Shown: positions 42,501 to 54,214 of the stretch, piece by piece
Position numbering within the stretch: the stretch's first letter is position 1
Layout of the letters: each line of letters begins with the position of its first letter
Assembly: GCF_032854445.1 (NCBI RefSeq)
Contig: NC_088300.1
Coordinates: 53,540,984-53,604,983, forward strand
Direction of reading: 5' to 3'
From: Liolophura sinensis
Taxonomy: Eukaryota > Mollusca > Polyplacophora > Chitonida > Chitonidae
Length of the DNA stretch: 64,000 nucleotides
The notes under the pieces: generated by a model
Seen by the model: the letters and a program-made list of their open reading frames with translations, nothing else
Told to the model about the DNA's origin: nothing
The model's database searches: none
Translations under genes and position numbers: made by a program

Positions 42501-43794
42501 GTTTTAAATCTTAAATGATAACTGAACATTAAAAACGTCTTGCAGGTATCTATGTGAGTGCTTTTCTATATGCACCTAGATCCATATATACAAGAGATCT
42601 CCTTCCACCCTGTGAGCCGATCATGTTAGTGTCGTACCACTGTAGGAGCAAGGATTTGACTGTTGTATTCAACCCGAATTCATCTTCCAGATTATATACA
42701 TTTCAATCAATAATTCTATATAGACATTGAACTGCAGATTTTCACTTCCATATAAATGTTACAATGCAGCTCGTTGTGGAATGCTGTGCGGACCACTAAA
42801 AAATGTTTCTCTCCACAGAACGTTAGATAATCTACTCCGTCTTATCTTACAGCTTAATTAATGAATAACGGCGGTTCCTTTGAAGTGGCAATTTACCATT
42901 TCGTCCCCAGCGGTCGCCTGGCAGACCGTTTCCTGGGTAGATGTACTCTGTTCCGGTATTTTTTTTTTATTATTCATTGTCAAGGAACGTGCGTGAGCGG
43001 ATCAGACCATCTTCCACCTTCGCAAAGTGCTTAAAGGCGCCACGTGACTTAATTGCGTCTTCGGCCGTCTGTTAGTGCATGCAGCCTACTGAATCTTACC
43101 GGCCCGTATAATAAATAGGAAGATCTGAAATCAGGTAGTACACCCTTCCCCCCCCACCCCCAACACCTCTCACCCCTTATATCTCGATTTCGCTGTTGGA
43201 ATAAACGGGTGAGATGTTGAAGTCGGTTTGTTCGGGATAACTGCATAACAGTATGTGTGTTAGTTGCAAAAATCATATACTGTCCAAAATCAGATGCCCA
43301 AAAGCAAACTTTCGAATTGGTCAGCATTATCCTTCTGAACCGACAGTCACTAGATACTTTCCACAACATATAATTTTAGAAACATCATTTCTAGGACGAA
43401 AAAACAAATCCAGGTTAATTAGAATGACATGGTTTTGGGTGAAAAGTCAGGTTAGATTTTGTCAGGAAGTTATCTTTTAAAAATTATATTGAACCTGGTA
43501 TTTACTTGCGGTTTAAATACTCAAAAACATTGTCATGTCATTTGAAACTAGATGTCACATTTTGGTCACACAAGATGCCGAGATGAACGTCTGTGTGTAA
43601 CTTGGTGCTTGGTGCTTAATGAGCTCCTCTTGCTTAATTTATGATCACTGACATTCTAACTCTCTCACCGTGCTACATGGCTGAAAATGGCACCTTATTA
43701 AACTAATTTCCCTATTTTGAATTAAAGCAGATTTATCAAGTCAACTATTCGTCCTTTTTTGCACACTGTATTACAATATACAATCTAGAACCAT
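36518..43794. other. No gene seen: YIF1 3' UTR and AT-rich intergenic DNA
   Basis: Apart from the SINE at 38.1 kb I find no coding exon, RNA gene or repeat family here. All ORFs are under 120 codons and match nothing I recognise. The YIF1 3' UTR must occupy the left end. Candidate AATAAA signals exist (e.g. near 38876 'gagaataaaagg') but none can be chosen. Confidence 0.6.
38071..38210 (+). mobile_element. SINE 3' half downstream of YIF1
   Basis: 'gggaaggcaacctgcgcatg', 'gtcatgggtttcccccgggc', 'cctaaaacaccaatcaaata' and an AAAT tail. A 'caataaa'-like poly(A) context arises from the tail. Confidence 0.85.
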
Positions 43795-45130
43795 GCCATA
43801 ATAACGGAAAGTGATGCTTATACACCCTAAACTGCGGATGAGAAAGTGGTAATCAAGAGCGATGCTTATACGCCTTCGACGGCTGAAGAGATAGTCGTAA
43901 TGAAAAGCGATGCTTATGCACATTAGACCACTGGCGAGAAAGTCGTGATGAACAGCGATGCCTGTACACCATAGACGGCTGACGAGGAAGTCAGAATGAA
44001 TAGCAATGCTTATAAACCCTAAACTGCTGATGAGAAAGTGGTAATCAAGAGCGATGCTTATACGCCTTCGACGACTGAAGAGAAAGTCGTAATGGACAGC
44101 GATGCTTATACACCCAAGACGGCTGATGAGATAGTCATAATGAAAAGCGGTGCTTAAAACCCTTGACGGCTAATGAGAAAGTCGTAAAGAAAAGCAATGC
44201 TTATTCACAATGGACGGTTGACAAGAAAGTGATAATGAACAGCGATGCTTATGCACACAGGACAGCTGATGAGAAAGTCGTAATGAACAGCGATGCTTAT
44301 GCACATTATCCTACTGGCGAGAAAGTCGTAATGAACAGCGATGCCTATTCACCATAGACGGCTGATGAGGAAGTCTGAATGAATAGCAATGCTTATACAC
44401 CCTACACTGATGAAGAGAAAGTCGTAATAGACAGCGATGCTTATACCCTAAATGCCTGATGAGAAAGTCGCAATGAACAGTCATGCTTATATACCCTAGA
44501 CGGCTGAAGTGAAAGTCGCAATGAACAGCGATGCTTATACACTCTAGACGACTGATGAGAAAGTCTTAATGAACAGCAATGCCTTAGACAGCCTAAACTG
44601 CTGATGAGAATGTTGTAATGAACAGCGTTGTGCATACCGCTTAGATGGCTGATGAGAGAGTTTTAATGAACAGTGATGCTTATACACCCTAGACGGCTGA
44701 CGAGAAGGTCGCAATGAACAGCGGTGCTTATACCCTGTAGGAGGCTGATGAGAAAATCGTAATAAACAACCATGCTCATATACATTAGGCGGCTGATGAG
44801 AAATGAACATCGATGCTTATACAGCCTAAATGGCTGATGAGAAAGTCTCAATGAACAGCGATGCTTTACACAGCCAAAACTGCTGATGAGAAACTCAATG
44901 AAAAGCGATGCTTATATACCTTAAACTGCTGATGAGAAAGTTGTAATGAACATCGTTGCTTATACAGTTTAAATGGCTGTTCAGAAAGTCTCAATGAACA
45001 GCGATGCTAATGCAGCCCAAATGGTTAGTTAGACAGTCTCAATGCACATCGATGCTTTAGAAAGACAAAACCGCTGATGAGAAAGCCGCAATGATCGAAC
45101 AGCGATGCAGATACACCCTAAATTGCTGAA
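43795..45130. repeat. 48-bp minisatellite, about 28 copies
   Basis: Unit 'aacagcgatgcttatacacc' + 'ctagacggctgatgagaaag' + 'tcgtaatg', moderately diverged. It lies between YIF1 and PACS with no gene around it. The period is a multiple of three, so short ORFs with repeats such as SDAYxxxTADEKVVMN appear in both strands, none longer than 88 codons and all broken by stops. Confidence 0.95.
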
Positions 45131-45456
45131 CGTGATACATGACCAGGTTGTGAAAGGGTCACAATAATATACTGTTAGTAATGTTAACATGCACAAATCA
45201 TACCATGGTATAGGTAGTGAACCAGATGCCCGTGGACCGATTTGATGCGGTGTCTTTCCACACTATACTATAGTCTTCACATGGAGTCACACATTTAGTA
45301 GAACATGCGGTTGACAAAGATAGATGATGTATCCAAAGTTCAAATGGCATGTCAAAATTGCAATATTTATCACTTTGACTCTATATCTAACTTTGATTGC
45401 TAACAAAAAATTTAAGCATATCGCTGGAAAACTATGTAGTTTCTTCTTTGTGTAAG

Positions 45457-45986
45457 AATATTTGACAGTTACTGAAGAATTTGTCATGCACCTGGCGGTC
45501 AATAATGGAAAGGCATGTATCTACTCCGTACAACAGCACGCTAATAGTGGATTTACATGTGCTTAAAATATTCATTATCGACTCCAGTATGACCACGGAT
45601 CTCACAAGTTGGATTTATTTTCTGATATATTTGACAGTTACTGAAGAATTTGTCATGCACTTGGCGGTCAGTTTTATCGGTAGGGGAAGCCTGAGTTACC
45701 GGCGTAAACCACCCATCTTTGACAAGATACTGACAAACTTTCCCACAATCGCCTGAAGTACAGATATGCATATTATATGAGCGGATGACAAGTGTTCTTC
45801 AACGAAGGTTAGATTGCGAAAACAGCCACGTGAGCGATTACATGGAATGAAAGGCAAACACTTTAAAGATGAGCTTAATAATGGAAAGGCATGTATCTAC
45901 TCCGTACAACAGCACGCTAATAGTGGATTTACATGTGCTTAAAATATTCATTATCGACTCCAGTATGACCACGGATCTCACAAGCT
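45457..45986. repeat. Segmental duplication, second copy split by 206 bp
   Basis: 45457-45610 (154 bp) recurs as two pieces, 45627-45670 and 45877-45986, at near identity. The 206 bases between the pieces (45671-45876) are absent from the first copy. Confidence 0.88.
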
Positions 45987-46459
45987 GCATTCACAGCCTG
46001 TGAATATTTATAAGCATTTAGATGGTTGGAGTATCATATTAATACAACTAAGCGCTTTTTTGTGACCGATTTATAAGTACCAGCTGGCCCGATTCATATA
46101 TTTGTTATATTTGTGCTCTGGCACGTTTGTGTGTCTTTCGAGCGGTTGATTAAAATATGGGTTAAAACATGGGAATTTGGGAACCCCTGAATGCACATGA
46201 ATTATTATTGATGCGAAGATAATGTTGTCTCGTTGTTTCAATCGGCTTAATTAGGCGTTGTTCGAGTCTGAACAATGAGTTCGCAGGTTCAAATCCAGAA
46301 CTCACGAGACGAACGACGGCAATTTATTCCTCACATTCTGGGTTGTTCCATTTTATAAACGTAACTATGAAAAAGTCTCCAGAACAAAAAAGTCTTATTG
46401 TCAGAGTAGCACTGCTTAGACCTTATATATTTTAGTCAGAACTTATTTTGTATGCGATA

Positions 46460-47640
46460 AGACTGACGTCCGCCACGAACATATATAGACATTTGAAATC
46501 TGGTGGTGCATTCATGGACACGGGCCAGGAGAACAGCTATAGCCATGGCCCGTAAGTGTGTTTTTAAAGGTTAAAGCGGGCTACTGGCTAAGTTGCCCCA
46601 TCTCATCCGCAATACAATGAGCGACCCGTCAAGCAGATCAGCGGAGATGAGAAGGAATGCAGATTGCCCGTTATACCGCAACAGGTGGTGCATTCCACCC
46701 GGATAGATAGTCAAATTATATACACTCTTCACACGATAGCTTCCTTGGACTGACGGTGGGGATATCCAGGCTTCTGCCCCTGACTGCATTAACGCGTTCA
46801 CTGCTAACGGCGGGTGTTCAATCACAGAAATCTGTCGTGTTTTATCGACAAAGCCCGACGGAAGCTATAGCCCTCGATCGTCTTCTCGCCAGTGACAGAC
46901 GTTCGTGTATCGAGACAAGATGCAGCTGCAGCGAACGCGATGGTGGCGCCAGATGATGAGGGATTTGTCTCTATGCAGCCAGGTCTCAATTTGAGCGCGC
47001 TCTGCTCGCACTCTTCAAAGTTACCGCATTATACATACACGCGGTTATGCCTGGAATTTCCCTCTTAGCGCACGGTTATGCCCATGAAGCCTTCTGATAG
47101 GAGGTGAACGGTGTGCCTCTGTCGGAATCATTCAAATGTCAGCAGTGGCTTGGCAGAATAGACTGCACTACACGGTGGCGCTACTGTATGAGCAAATCTC
47201 CGGTGTTCTGTATAACAGTTGTTGAGATACCCAGCAAGTGGGAATGCGAAGATCTGTCCGCTCATGCACACGTGGATTACTGGCTTGTATGACCCGGCGA
47301 TGTCTATATATGCGCTTTTGTGAATGAAAGTTTGTGCTGACTGACGTCAGTGGATTTCACGTCTGGTAAAGTCAGTATGCTTACACATATATAGCGACAT
47401 CGGCTTACTGAAACGTGCTGTTGGATTTTTTTTTTTTAATATATTTCTCTCATTGATCGATTTTACATGCGTTAATTCGCTGGTTACTTTTCCACCCCTG
47501 ACTGTAATTACCTCTACAGAGAGAGTGATAATTTGTGAACAAGGTACGTGCTTCAAGACAATATCGAGATGTTTGTGGAAAATAACAACTGAGGGTTACT
47601 GAGATTTTACCAGAAGTAGACAAATCCAGGTAAGTTTCTA
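46460..47640 (+). promoter_or_regulatory. Candidate CpG-richer promoter with TATA and CRE, possible untranslated exon
   Basis: Local CpG content is clearly higher than the surroundings ('aacgcgttcactgctaacgg', 'gcagcgaacgcgatggtggc', 'gagcgcgctctgctcgcact'). A TATATA box near 47303 is followed by a perfect CRE, TGACGTCA, at 47342-47349, and a strong donor 'aaatccag|gtaagtttc' at 47630. A second TGACGTCA lies at 47937-47944. It could be an upstream promoter and 5' UTR exon of PACS, or of a non-coding RNA. No ORF supports a protein. Confidence 0.35.
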
Positions 47641-48109
47641 TTGTTGATATTGATTCATATTTACGACATAATTATAGTTATTCATATCTATTTAGTTGTA
47701 TTGACTTCACCGGTATAACGTCTCTGGGCGTTGAAAACAGGGAAGCTGTGATTCCAAATCCACATAATGTAATGAGAAACAACGTGACAAAAACATTTGT
47801 TTATAACATAAATAATTTTGCATGTTGTTAGATACACTTGCAAAATGACAGGTGTTTATTTTTTTAAAGTAACAATGCAATATATATTCACTACACTCAC
47901 CTATTATATTGTAGCATGAGCAGAGAAACCAGAAGGTGACGTCATCAGGTAACGTTAGTCATGGGTGTGACATTGCCTTCGCATGTCAATTACCTCACTT
48001 CAACTAATGCTGCAAGCACATACCGTGACTACACAAATCATTAATTTACACTGACTTCAGAACCCGGGGATAGGCTAACTACACTATATACGTTACACAG
48101 GACCGCACC

Positions 48110-48380
48110 GCGTTGGCCCAGGGGTCAAAACGTCCGTTTCGCGGGCGGGTTACCCAGGTTCAGGTACTTCCGTCTTTATTAAATCTGCTGTGTTCAGGTG
48201 CAAGCTAGTGTGGCTAGGCGCTCAACATAAGGAGTTGCTATAAGTATGGTGATCGACCCAGGTGTCTAGATGCTGTGACTCAGTGAAACGTCTTGTATGG
48301 TGTTTTTGGTATTGCATTCCAATGAGGCAGCATTATACATATGACGACAACAGAACACTGGCCTGTAGCTCTGTCGAGAT
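48110..48380 (+). mobile_element. Third tRNA-derived SINE type (probable)
   Basis: tRNA-like head 'gttggcccaggggtcaaaac', 'cgggcgggttacccaggttc', then a non-tRNA body with 'gtggctaggcgctcaacata' and 'cagtgaaacgtcttgtatgg'. Its head and body differ from the other two subfamilies. Confidence 0.6.
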
Positions 48381-49351
48381 CAGACTGGAAAATAATGTTG
48401 AATATAATATAAAAGGCTCCAGCGTGGAAAATAAAAACAGAGCAGCAACGACTGTATAACCGGTGACCCTGCTGTTAATTCACCATGGCGTTCAGCACCA
48501 AGGATAAGAAATAATAATAATCTGTACGCCACTCTATAAAGCGTATAATTTAACACTCCCACAATAAACTGGGACAATGTGGCTCACGCATATTTTTCAT
48601 GTCCGTAGTATTTACTTGCAAACTATTACACACTTGGGATGCCTCAGCGAGAGTAAGTTCTCCTGGCAGGATGCCAAATGTGTGAGATGGCTGTCTTCTC
48701 AATGGAGGAACAAACCCTACCACGTGACAGGTATATGGCCCCAACATACGGGTTAACGGCCTAAATCAGAAGAGCTTAAATATGGTTTTATAATGTAACT
48801 CGTAATTTTTTTTTCTGTTATGAAATAATTTTATCTTTACCATATAGCTGTAACATTGCTACTGCATGTTAGGCCATAGATCTTTGCTGTCACATGTTGT
48901 ACTGAACATTAAAACCACAGTTACCAAAGCAGTTACACCTTTCTGCTAAAAAGCAAAGATCGTCTTATGGTAAAAGTAGTATTTGAAAGCGACATGAGGC
49001 AGAAAATAGAATATTAACACATCAGATGACCGCTCGATGGATATGAGCTTGGGAATTCGTGACAGTGAGTATTCTTATCAGTAATGTACGGTTCACTTGT
49101 TTCATGGTCTGAATTTTTCAGTGATTTCCCTGTGATTGCTAATATCATTAATTTCACAGTCGTCTGTAAGGTTGAAATATAACATCTAAGCCCATGCATA
49201 ACCCAGTGTGCTTAGTCGGTGCATTGCGCTGTGACTATAAAGACTGTCAGAGGCCATATAAACAAGAGACTTACAAGATGAAAAGAAGTATTGAAATTTT
49301 GTCACATTGTTCCGTTTTTATTGTTATATGACCGTGCTTAATCTGTAACAG

Positions 49352-49565
49352 GTTCTCACTGGCTCAGACGGCTAAAGCACTGGTTTGTTGCAACTATCAG
49401 ACTCTTGACCAAAGTTGCGTGTTCAAATCACGCTGTTTCGTCTGCTGCTTCAATGTCAGGAGAATTGGCTGGTACCTGGTAAATGGCGGGCACTCCAGTT
49501 TCCCCACCTATAAACCTGACCGCCGCCATACGTAAAAAAAAGTTGAATGTTAGATTGTTCTTTAA
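49352..49565 (+). mobile_element. Second SINE subfamily, intergenic copy
   Basis: 'ctggctcagacggctaaagc' (A-box-like), 'gcgtgttcaaatcacgctgt' (B-box-like), 'tcaggagaattggctggtac', 'gtttccccacctataaacct', 'gaccgccgccatacg'. Confidence 0.8.
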
Positions 49566-50584
49566 CGTCATACTCACGGATTCTTCACTTATACGATTAC
49601 AGCTAGCTTTATCGGTGGAGGAAACCTTATTGCCAGAGGCGTGCAAACACTGACGCGCAAACAAGTAATTCAACGGCGGTAATACTGCACAAACGTCCAC
49701 GCGAACGTCGTCATCTTCACATTGTTATCAGTGCCCCAAAGAACAATGAGAGAGTTAACAATGCAATGCAAGGTGTGTATAGATGTCCATGAATGAACTC
49801 GATAACAAAGCAAATGTAAGCGATATAAAATTGCCATTAAAAGTATTCGAGTTGACCCATCATCGAAAGCGATCAGTAGGATCGATGAAAGTCTGGCATG
49901 GATCTGTCAGACTTTGTAACACTCCGTCTCTAGCTTTTCCGCATTCCAAGACCATACAGCGAGCTTTTATCCAGTGGGAAACCCGTGGCTCGGAAGGGAT
50001 GGATTATCTCCCGGTATACACTCCACAAGTCTTGCCGGTATTATGCCCTCTGTCAATATGTGTGTAGACTCGATGTACTTGACGGGTTTCCGTGGGCCTT
50101 CAGTGATTCGGAGATGTCGTTTGAAGTTCTTAAGTCACACAGCCTTGGGACACTTTCATGTTTGTTCATGTGCGAGCATATGACTTATCGACAGGAATTT
50201 TATACAAAATGATGCTAGTGTACGACCGTCATTTTACTGTCTTCAGCCTTAGGGCAATGAAACACCATATATCGAAGTTTCGCCACCTTATTGCCGAGTG
50301 GATTAACACTTCATGTTTCTACATTAGCCAATATGTACGTAGACTGGAACGATTTGCTTAGCAAACGTAACAATAACGAACGTTCATCTGCCATAAAAAC
50401 ACGACTTGGACTTAGAAGAACCAACAGTAGCTAAACTTTTCGGATAATCCAGGCTAAGCGACAGTTCTACCAATCAGAGCTTTGAGCCCGGGAACATGGA
50501 CCATTGAAAGTGACATTGTACTCCAAGAGAGGCAAACAGAAATACCTATTATATAGAATATTATTTCACATGAAAAGCTATCTA

Positions 50585-51850
50585 TCACTGGTTAGCAAAC
50601 AACATCTGGAGCAGTGGATGAGCTGACATGAATCATCGTCATTGTGTGGTCCCAGCAACAACACCTGGGACAATGGATCAGCTTGTGACGTGAAAACGCC
50701 ATCAATTCGTGGTCAGCAATGACACCTGGAGCAATGGATCAGCTAACGTGAAACCACCATCAGTTCGTGTTCAGCAATGACACCTGGAGCAATGGATCAG
50801 CTGACGTGAAAACACCATCAGTCTGAGGTCAACAAAACCTGGGGCAAGGAATCTGCTGACGTGAAAACGCCATCAATCCGCCTTCAGCAACAACACCTGG
50901 GGCAATGGATCAGCTGAGGTGAAAACACCATCAGTTCGTGGTCAGCAATGACACCTGTAGCAATGGATCAGCTGAGGTGAAAATACCATCAATCTGTTGT
51001 CAACCAAACCTGGGGCAAGGAATCTGCTGACGTGAAAACGCCATCAATCCGTCATCAGCAAACAACAACAGGGGCACTGGATCAGCGGACGTGAAAACGC
51101 CATTAACATGAGGTCAATAACAGGATCAGGTGAGATGAAAACTCCATGAATGTGTGGTCAGCAACAAAGCATGGTGTTGTAAGTCAGCTGGCACGAAAAC
51201 GCCATCAGTCCATGACCAGCAACACCTGGGGTACGGGATCAACTGACATGGAAATGCTGTCAATCTGTGGTCAACAACACCTGGGGCAAATCGATCAGTT
51301 GACACGAAAACACCATCAGTTCGTGTTCAGCAATGACACCTGGAGCAATGGATCAGCTGACGTGAAAACACCATCAATCTGTTGTCAACAAAACCTGGGG
51401 CAAGGAATCTGCTGACGTGAAAACGCCATCAATCCATCTTCAGCAACAACACCTGGGGCAATGGATCAGCTGAGGTGAAAACACCATCAATCTGTTGTCA
51501 ACAAAACCTGGGGCAAGGAATCTGATGACGTGAAAACGCCATCAATCCGCCTTCAGCAATAACACCTGGGGCAATAGATCACCTGACATGAAAATGCCGT
51601 CAATCTGAGGTCAACAACACCTGGGACAAGAGATCAGCTGAGGTGAAAACGCCATCAATCTGTGGTCAACAACACCTGGGGCAAAAAGCGAACAATGCGT
51701 GATCAGTAACAATACTAGGAGAAGTGGATCAGCTGAAGTGAAAATGCCATTAATCCGTGGTCGGCAACAACGAGTTGGGCAGATAGATCAGCTGCAGTGA
51801 AAACGCCATTAATCCGTGGTCGGCAACAACACCTGAAGCAATGGAGTCTT
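50585..51850. repeat. ~58-bp minisatellite, about 21 copies
   Basis: Unit 'aacacctggggcaatggatc' + 'agctgacgtgaaaacgccat' + 'caatccgtggtcagcaac', with length variants (some units lack the 'acaacacc' part). No ORF of note. Intergenic. Confidence 0.95.
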
Positions 51851-52150
51851 AAGGTGCAAAAGGGCAGATTTTTGTGAACAGACTTAAATGCATTCAAACG
51901 TTTCAATCCTGTGCTGAGTTGTTATGAACTATATATCCGGTGTTAATGTACTCTGGTGTCACAGGAAGTTTTTTCCACTCGAACCACAGCTTCCAGTCTT
52001 GGAATAGCTATTATTACCTGACCAGAAATGTTCTCAAAAACTTTGTCTCTAGATGAAAATAAAGACGAAAAAAGTATCCTGCCACTGCCAGAATGGTCCA
52101 TCTTAAATTTAAAACATATATATGTATTTGATTCGAATTCAAAGAGTATT

Positions 52151-52212
52151 AATCAGCCAGCCAATATTCTTGAGTACAGCGTAAAACACCAGTCAAATCA
52201 GACAAATCAATT
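52151..52212 (+). mobile_element. SINE tail fragment
   Basis: 'attcttgagtacagcgtaaa' and 'acaccagtcaaatcagacaa' are the 3' end of the main SINE family. Confidence 0.7.
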
Positions 52213-52394
52213 AGTCTGACAATGCATACTTTTTCCTATCAGATGAGCAACTCAAAACGAGATTATCTCTACATTCAACTGGTATCCAGTCGTACCATCA
52301 GGAACAGGAGCCTTGGTCTGTACAGGTCCAGTAGCCAGTCACAACGGAATCCACTGCTCTACAACTGTATCTGTGTCATCCCTCCCACATAACA

Positions 52395-52985
52395 AATGTT
52401 TGACGTAATATGTGTGGGAAACATGTGCATGTCACCGAATGTAAGGCAAAAGCTATTAATATATAGATTTCAATGACTGTTTAAAATATATCTTTTCTAA
52501 ACTACTCCGCGAAGCGAGTCCACCTGCTTCACTCTCAAATATTTTCAGTAAATGTATACCCAATATATCTGGACATGGGTATACATTTTTGTCTGGATGG
52601 ATTATTGTATCGTAAAAGATACCAACTTCAGCCAGCGTTGCATCACTATACGCTTGCAGGGAAGTACTTTCCGGTGCCCTAGCGAATTATCTCTTCTTGA
52701 ATCGGCGTAAATTTCAGATATACATGTATATAATATATGGCGATCAGCATTTCACTGTATACGCGATGTGCACATCGGCAATTTGAGACGCTATGTATCT
52801 GTGGAAAACCTGTACATGTTACTGGATATAAGGTACATACTTTTGATTTCATTTTATAAAGTATGTTTTCCCTAAATCATTCCGTGAAATTCGACCAGCT
52901 CCTTCACTTTTTCATGGAGCAATATTTTGAACAGATTTATATTTAGAGATGGAGTGTATATATTTTTTATCTCAGTCCTCTATGC
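52395..52985. repeat. Diverged direct repeat, period ~385 bp
   Basis: Blocks such as 'gtgggaaacatgtgcatgtcac' and 'tgtggaaaacctgtacatgttac', or 'actccgcgaagcgagtccacc' and 'attccgtgaaattcgaccagc', occur in the same order in 52395-52580 and 52785-52985. Confidence 0.65.
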
Positions 52986-53935
52986 GCAATCTTGGCGTTA
53001 AATATAATTATATAAACCTAGAGCTCTTCCTTGTGTGCCCGGTGATGACAATATACTATATAGATCCACATATTTTAAAAGATAATTTTGTTTTACGTTG
53101 ATGGAGACTATGTCCCCAAATTTTTTCCATGTGGCATTTGACTTTGTATTTCAGTTGTTTGACTACGGTTGCTGGAGATGCTGTGGTTAAATATGTAAAA
53201 TAATATATTTAACATTAAGAACTACATTTAAGGATGTTTTAAGGGTGTAATTGTATAAGAACTACATTTAATAGTATTGATAAGGTTATTGTAAAAGAAA
53301 TATAATAATTTGATTTCGAATTTTAATTGTTTATGTTTGTTTGTTTGTTTCTTTGGGTTGGCTTAAAAGGTAACTGTTTCATGTTCTGATGTTTAATTTT
53401 ATCATTCTTATGTTGAAAAGCCATAATTATTTCTTTGTTCTAACTTGGTTACATGGAACATAGACACATACTAAAGAGTCCTGGCACGGTTCAATCTTAT
53501 ATACATGTAGTACGCGCATACACAGACTACAGTCCTATGAACATGTATCAGGTCAATAAACTCCTACCATGTACCGTCAGATTTCGGAGAAAAAAGTATA
53601 TATGTAGAAAATATATCGAAATACCCCGGTGTTGTTAGTCAGTTTCGGGATCTTTTAAATGATTATCAAAATGTTTCGTTGTTGTGTTTTACTGCCTTGC
53701 GGCAGCATACTATAAGTTATGGAGAGCTCAGAGCTTATACATAAGGTGAAATCGCAGCCAAATCAGTTTACCTCCCGAAAGTTTGAACAATCACTCATAC
53801 GTATACGAGAGCAAACGCTTTAACATATCATAAATGTATTAACGTATATGGAGCTCGGTGTACATGTACATTTACATCTGAAGCCACATTGCGCTGTGTC
53901 ATCATTTAGAATTACAAGGAAATATGAGATCAAAT

Positions 53936-54214
53936 TGGGCCCCTGTGGTTGAGGAGGTTAGTAGGCCTACGCCAGCACGGCGCAATGACCCTCTCACCAA
54001 TGCGTGCCTCTCGGCAGTGCGGTCGTTGTGAGTTCAAGTCCAGCTCGTTCTGTCTCCCTCTCCGGCCGTAAGTGGGAAGGTCTGCAGCAACGTGCGGATG
54101 GTCTTGGGTTTCCCCCGGGCTCTGCCCGGTTTCCTCCCACCACAATGCTGGCCGCCGTCGTATGAGAGAAAATTCTTGAGTACGCCGTAAAACACCAATC
54201 AAATAAATAAATAA
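53936..54214 (+). mobile_element. tRNA-derived SINE, full length, with 12-bp target duplication
   Basis: Best copy in the window: 'gggcccctgtggttgaggag' head, 'gagttcaagtccagctcg' B box, 'atggtcttgggtttcccccg', 'gctggccgccgtcgtatgag', 'acgccgtaaaacaccaatca', tail (AAAT)n. Target duplication 'atgagatcaaat' at 53924-53935 and 54215-54226 is perfect, so the insertion is young. Intergenic. Confidence 0.93.

Noticed and set aside
44163-44851. Repeat proteins SDAYxxxTADEKVVMN (plus) and RLSHQPSRVYKHRCS-like (minus)
   Set aside because: Both strands give ORFs from the same 48-bp array, all short and broken by stops in neighbouring units.
43795-45130. Hammerhead ribozyme in the 48-bp unit
   Set aside because: CTGATGA and GAAA are adjacent, so stem II is missing. 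I could not pair convincing stems I and III. Kept only as a curiosity in the findings.
46280-46310. GGTTCAAATCC as a tRNA gene B box
   Set aside because: No cloverleaf, acceptor stem or terminator around it. The same holds for the B-box words at 36182, 49420 and 54030, which belong to SINEs.
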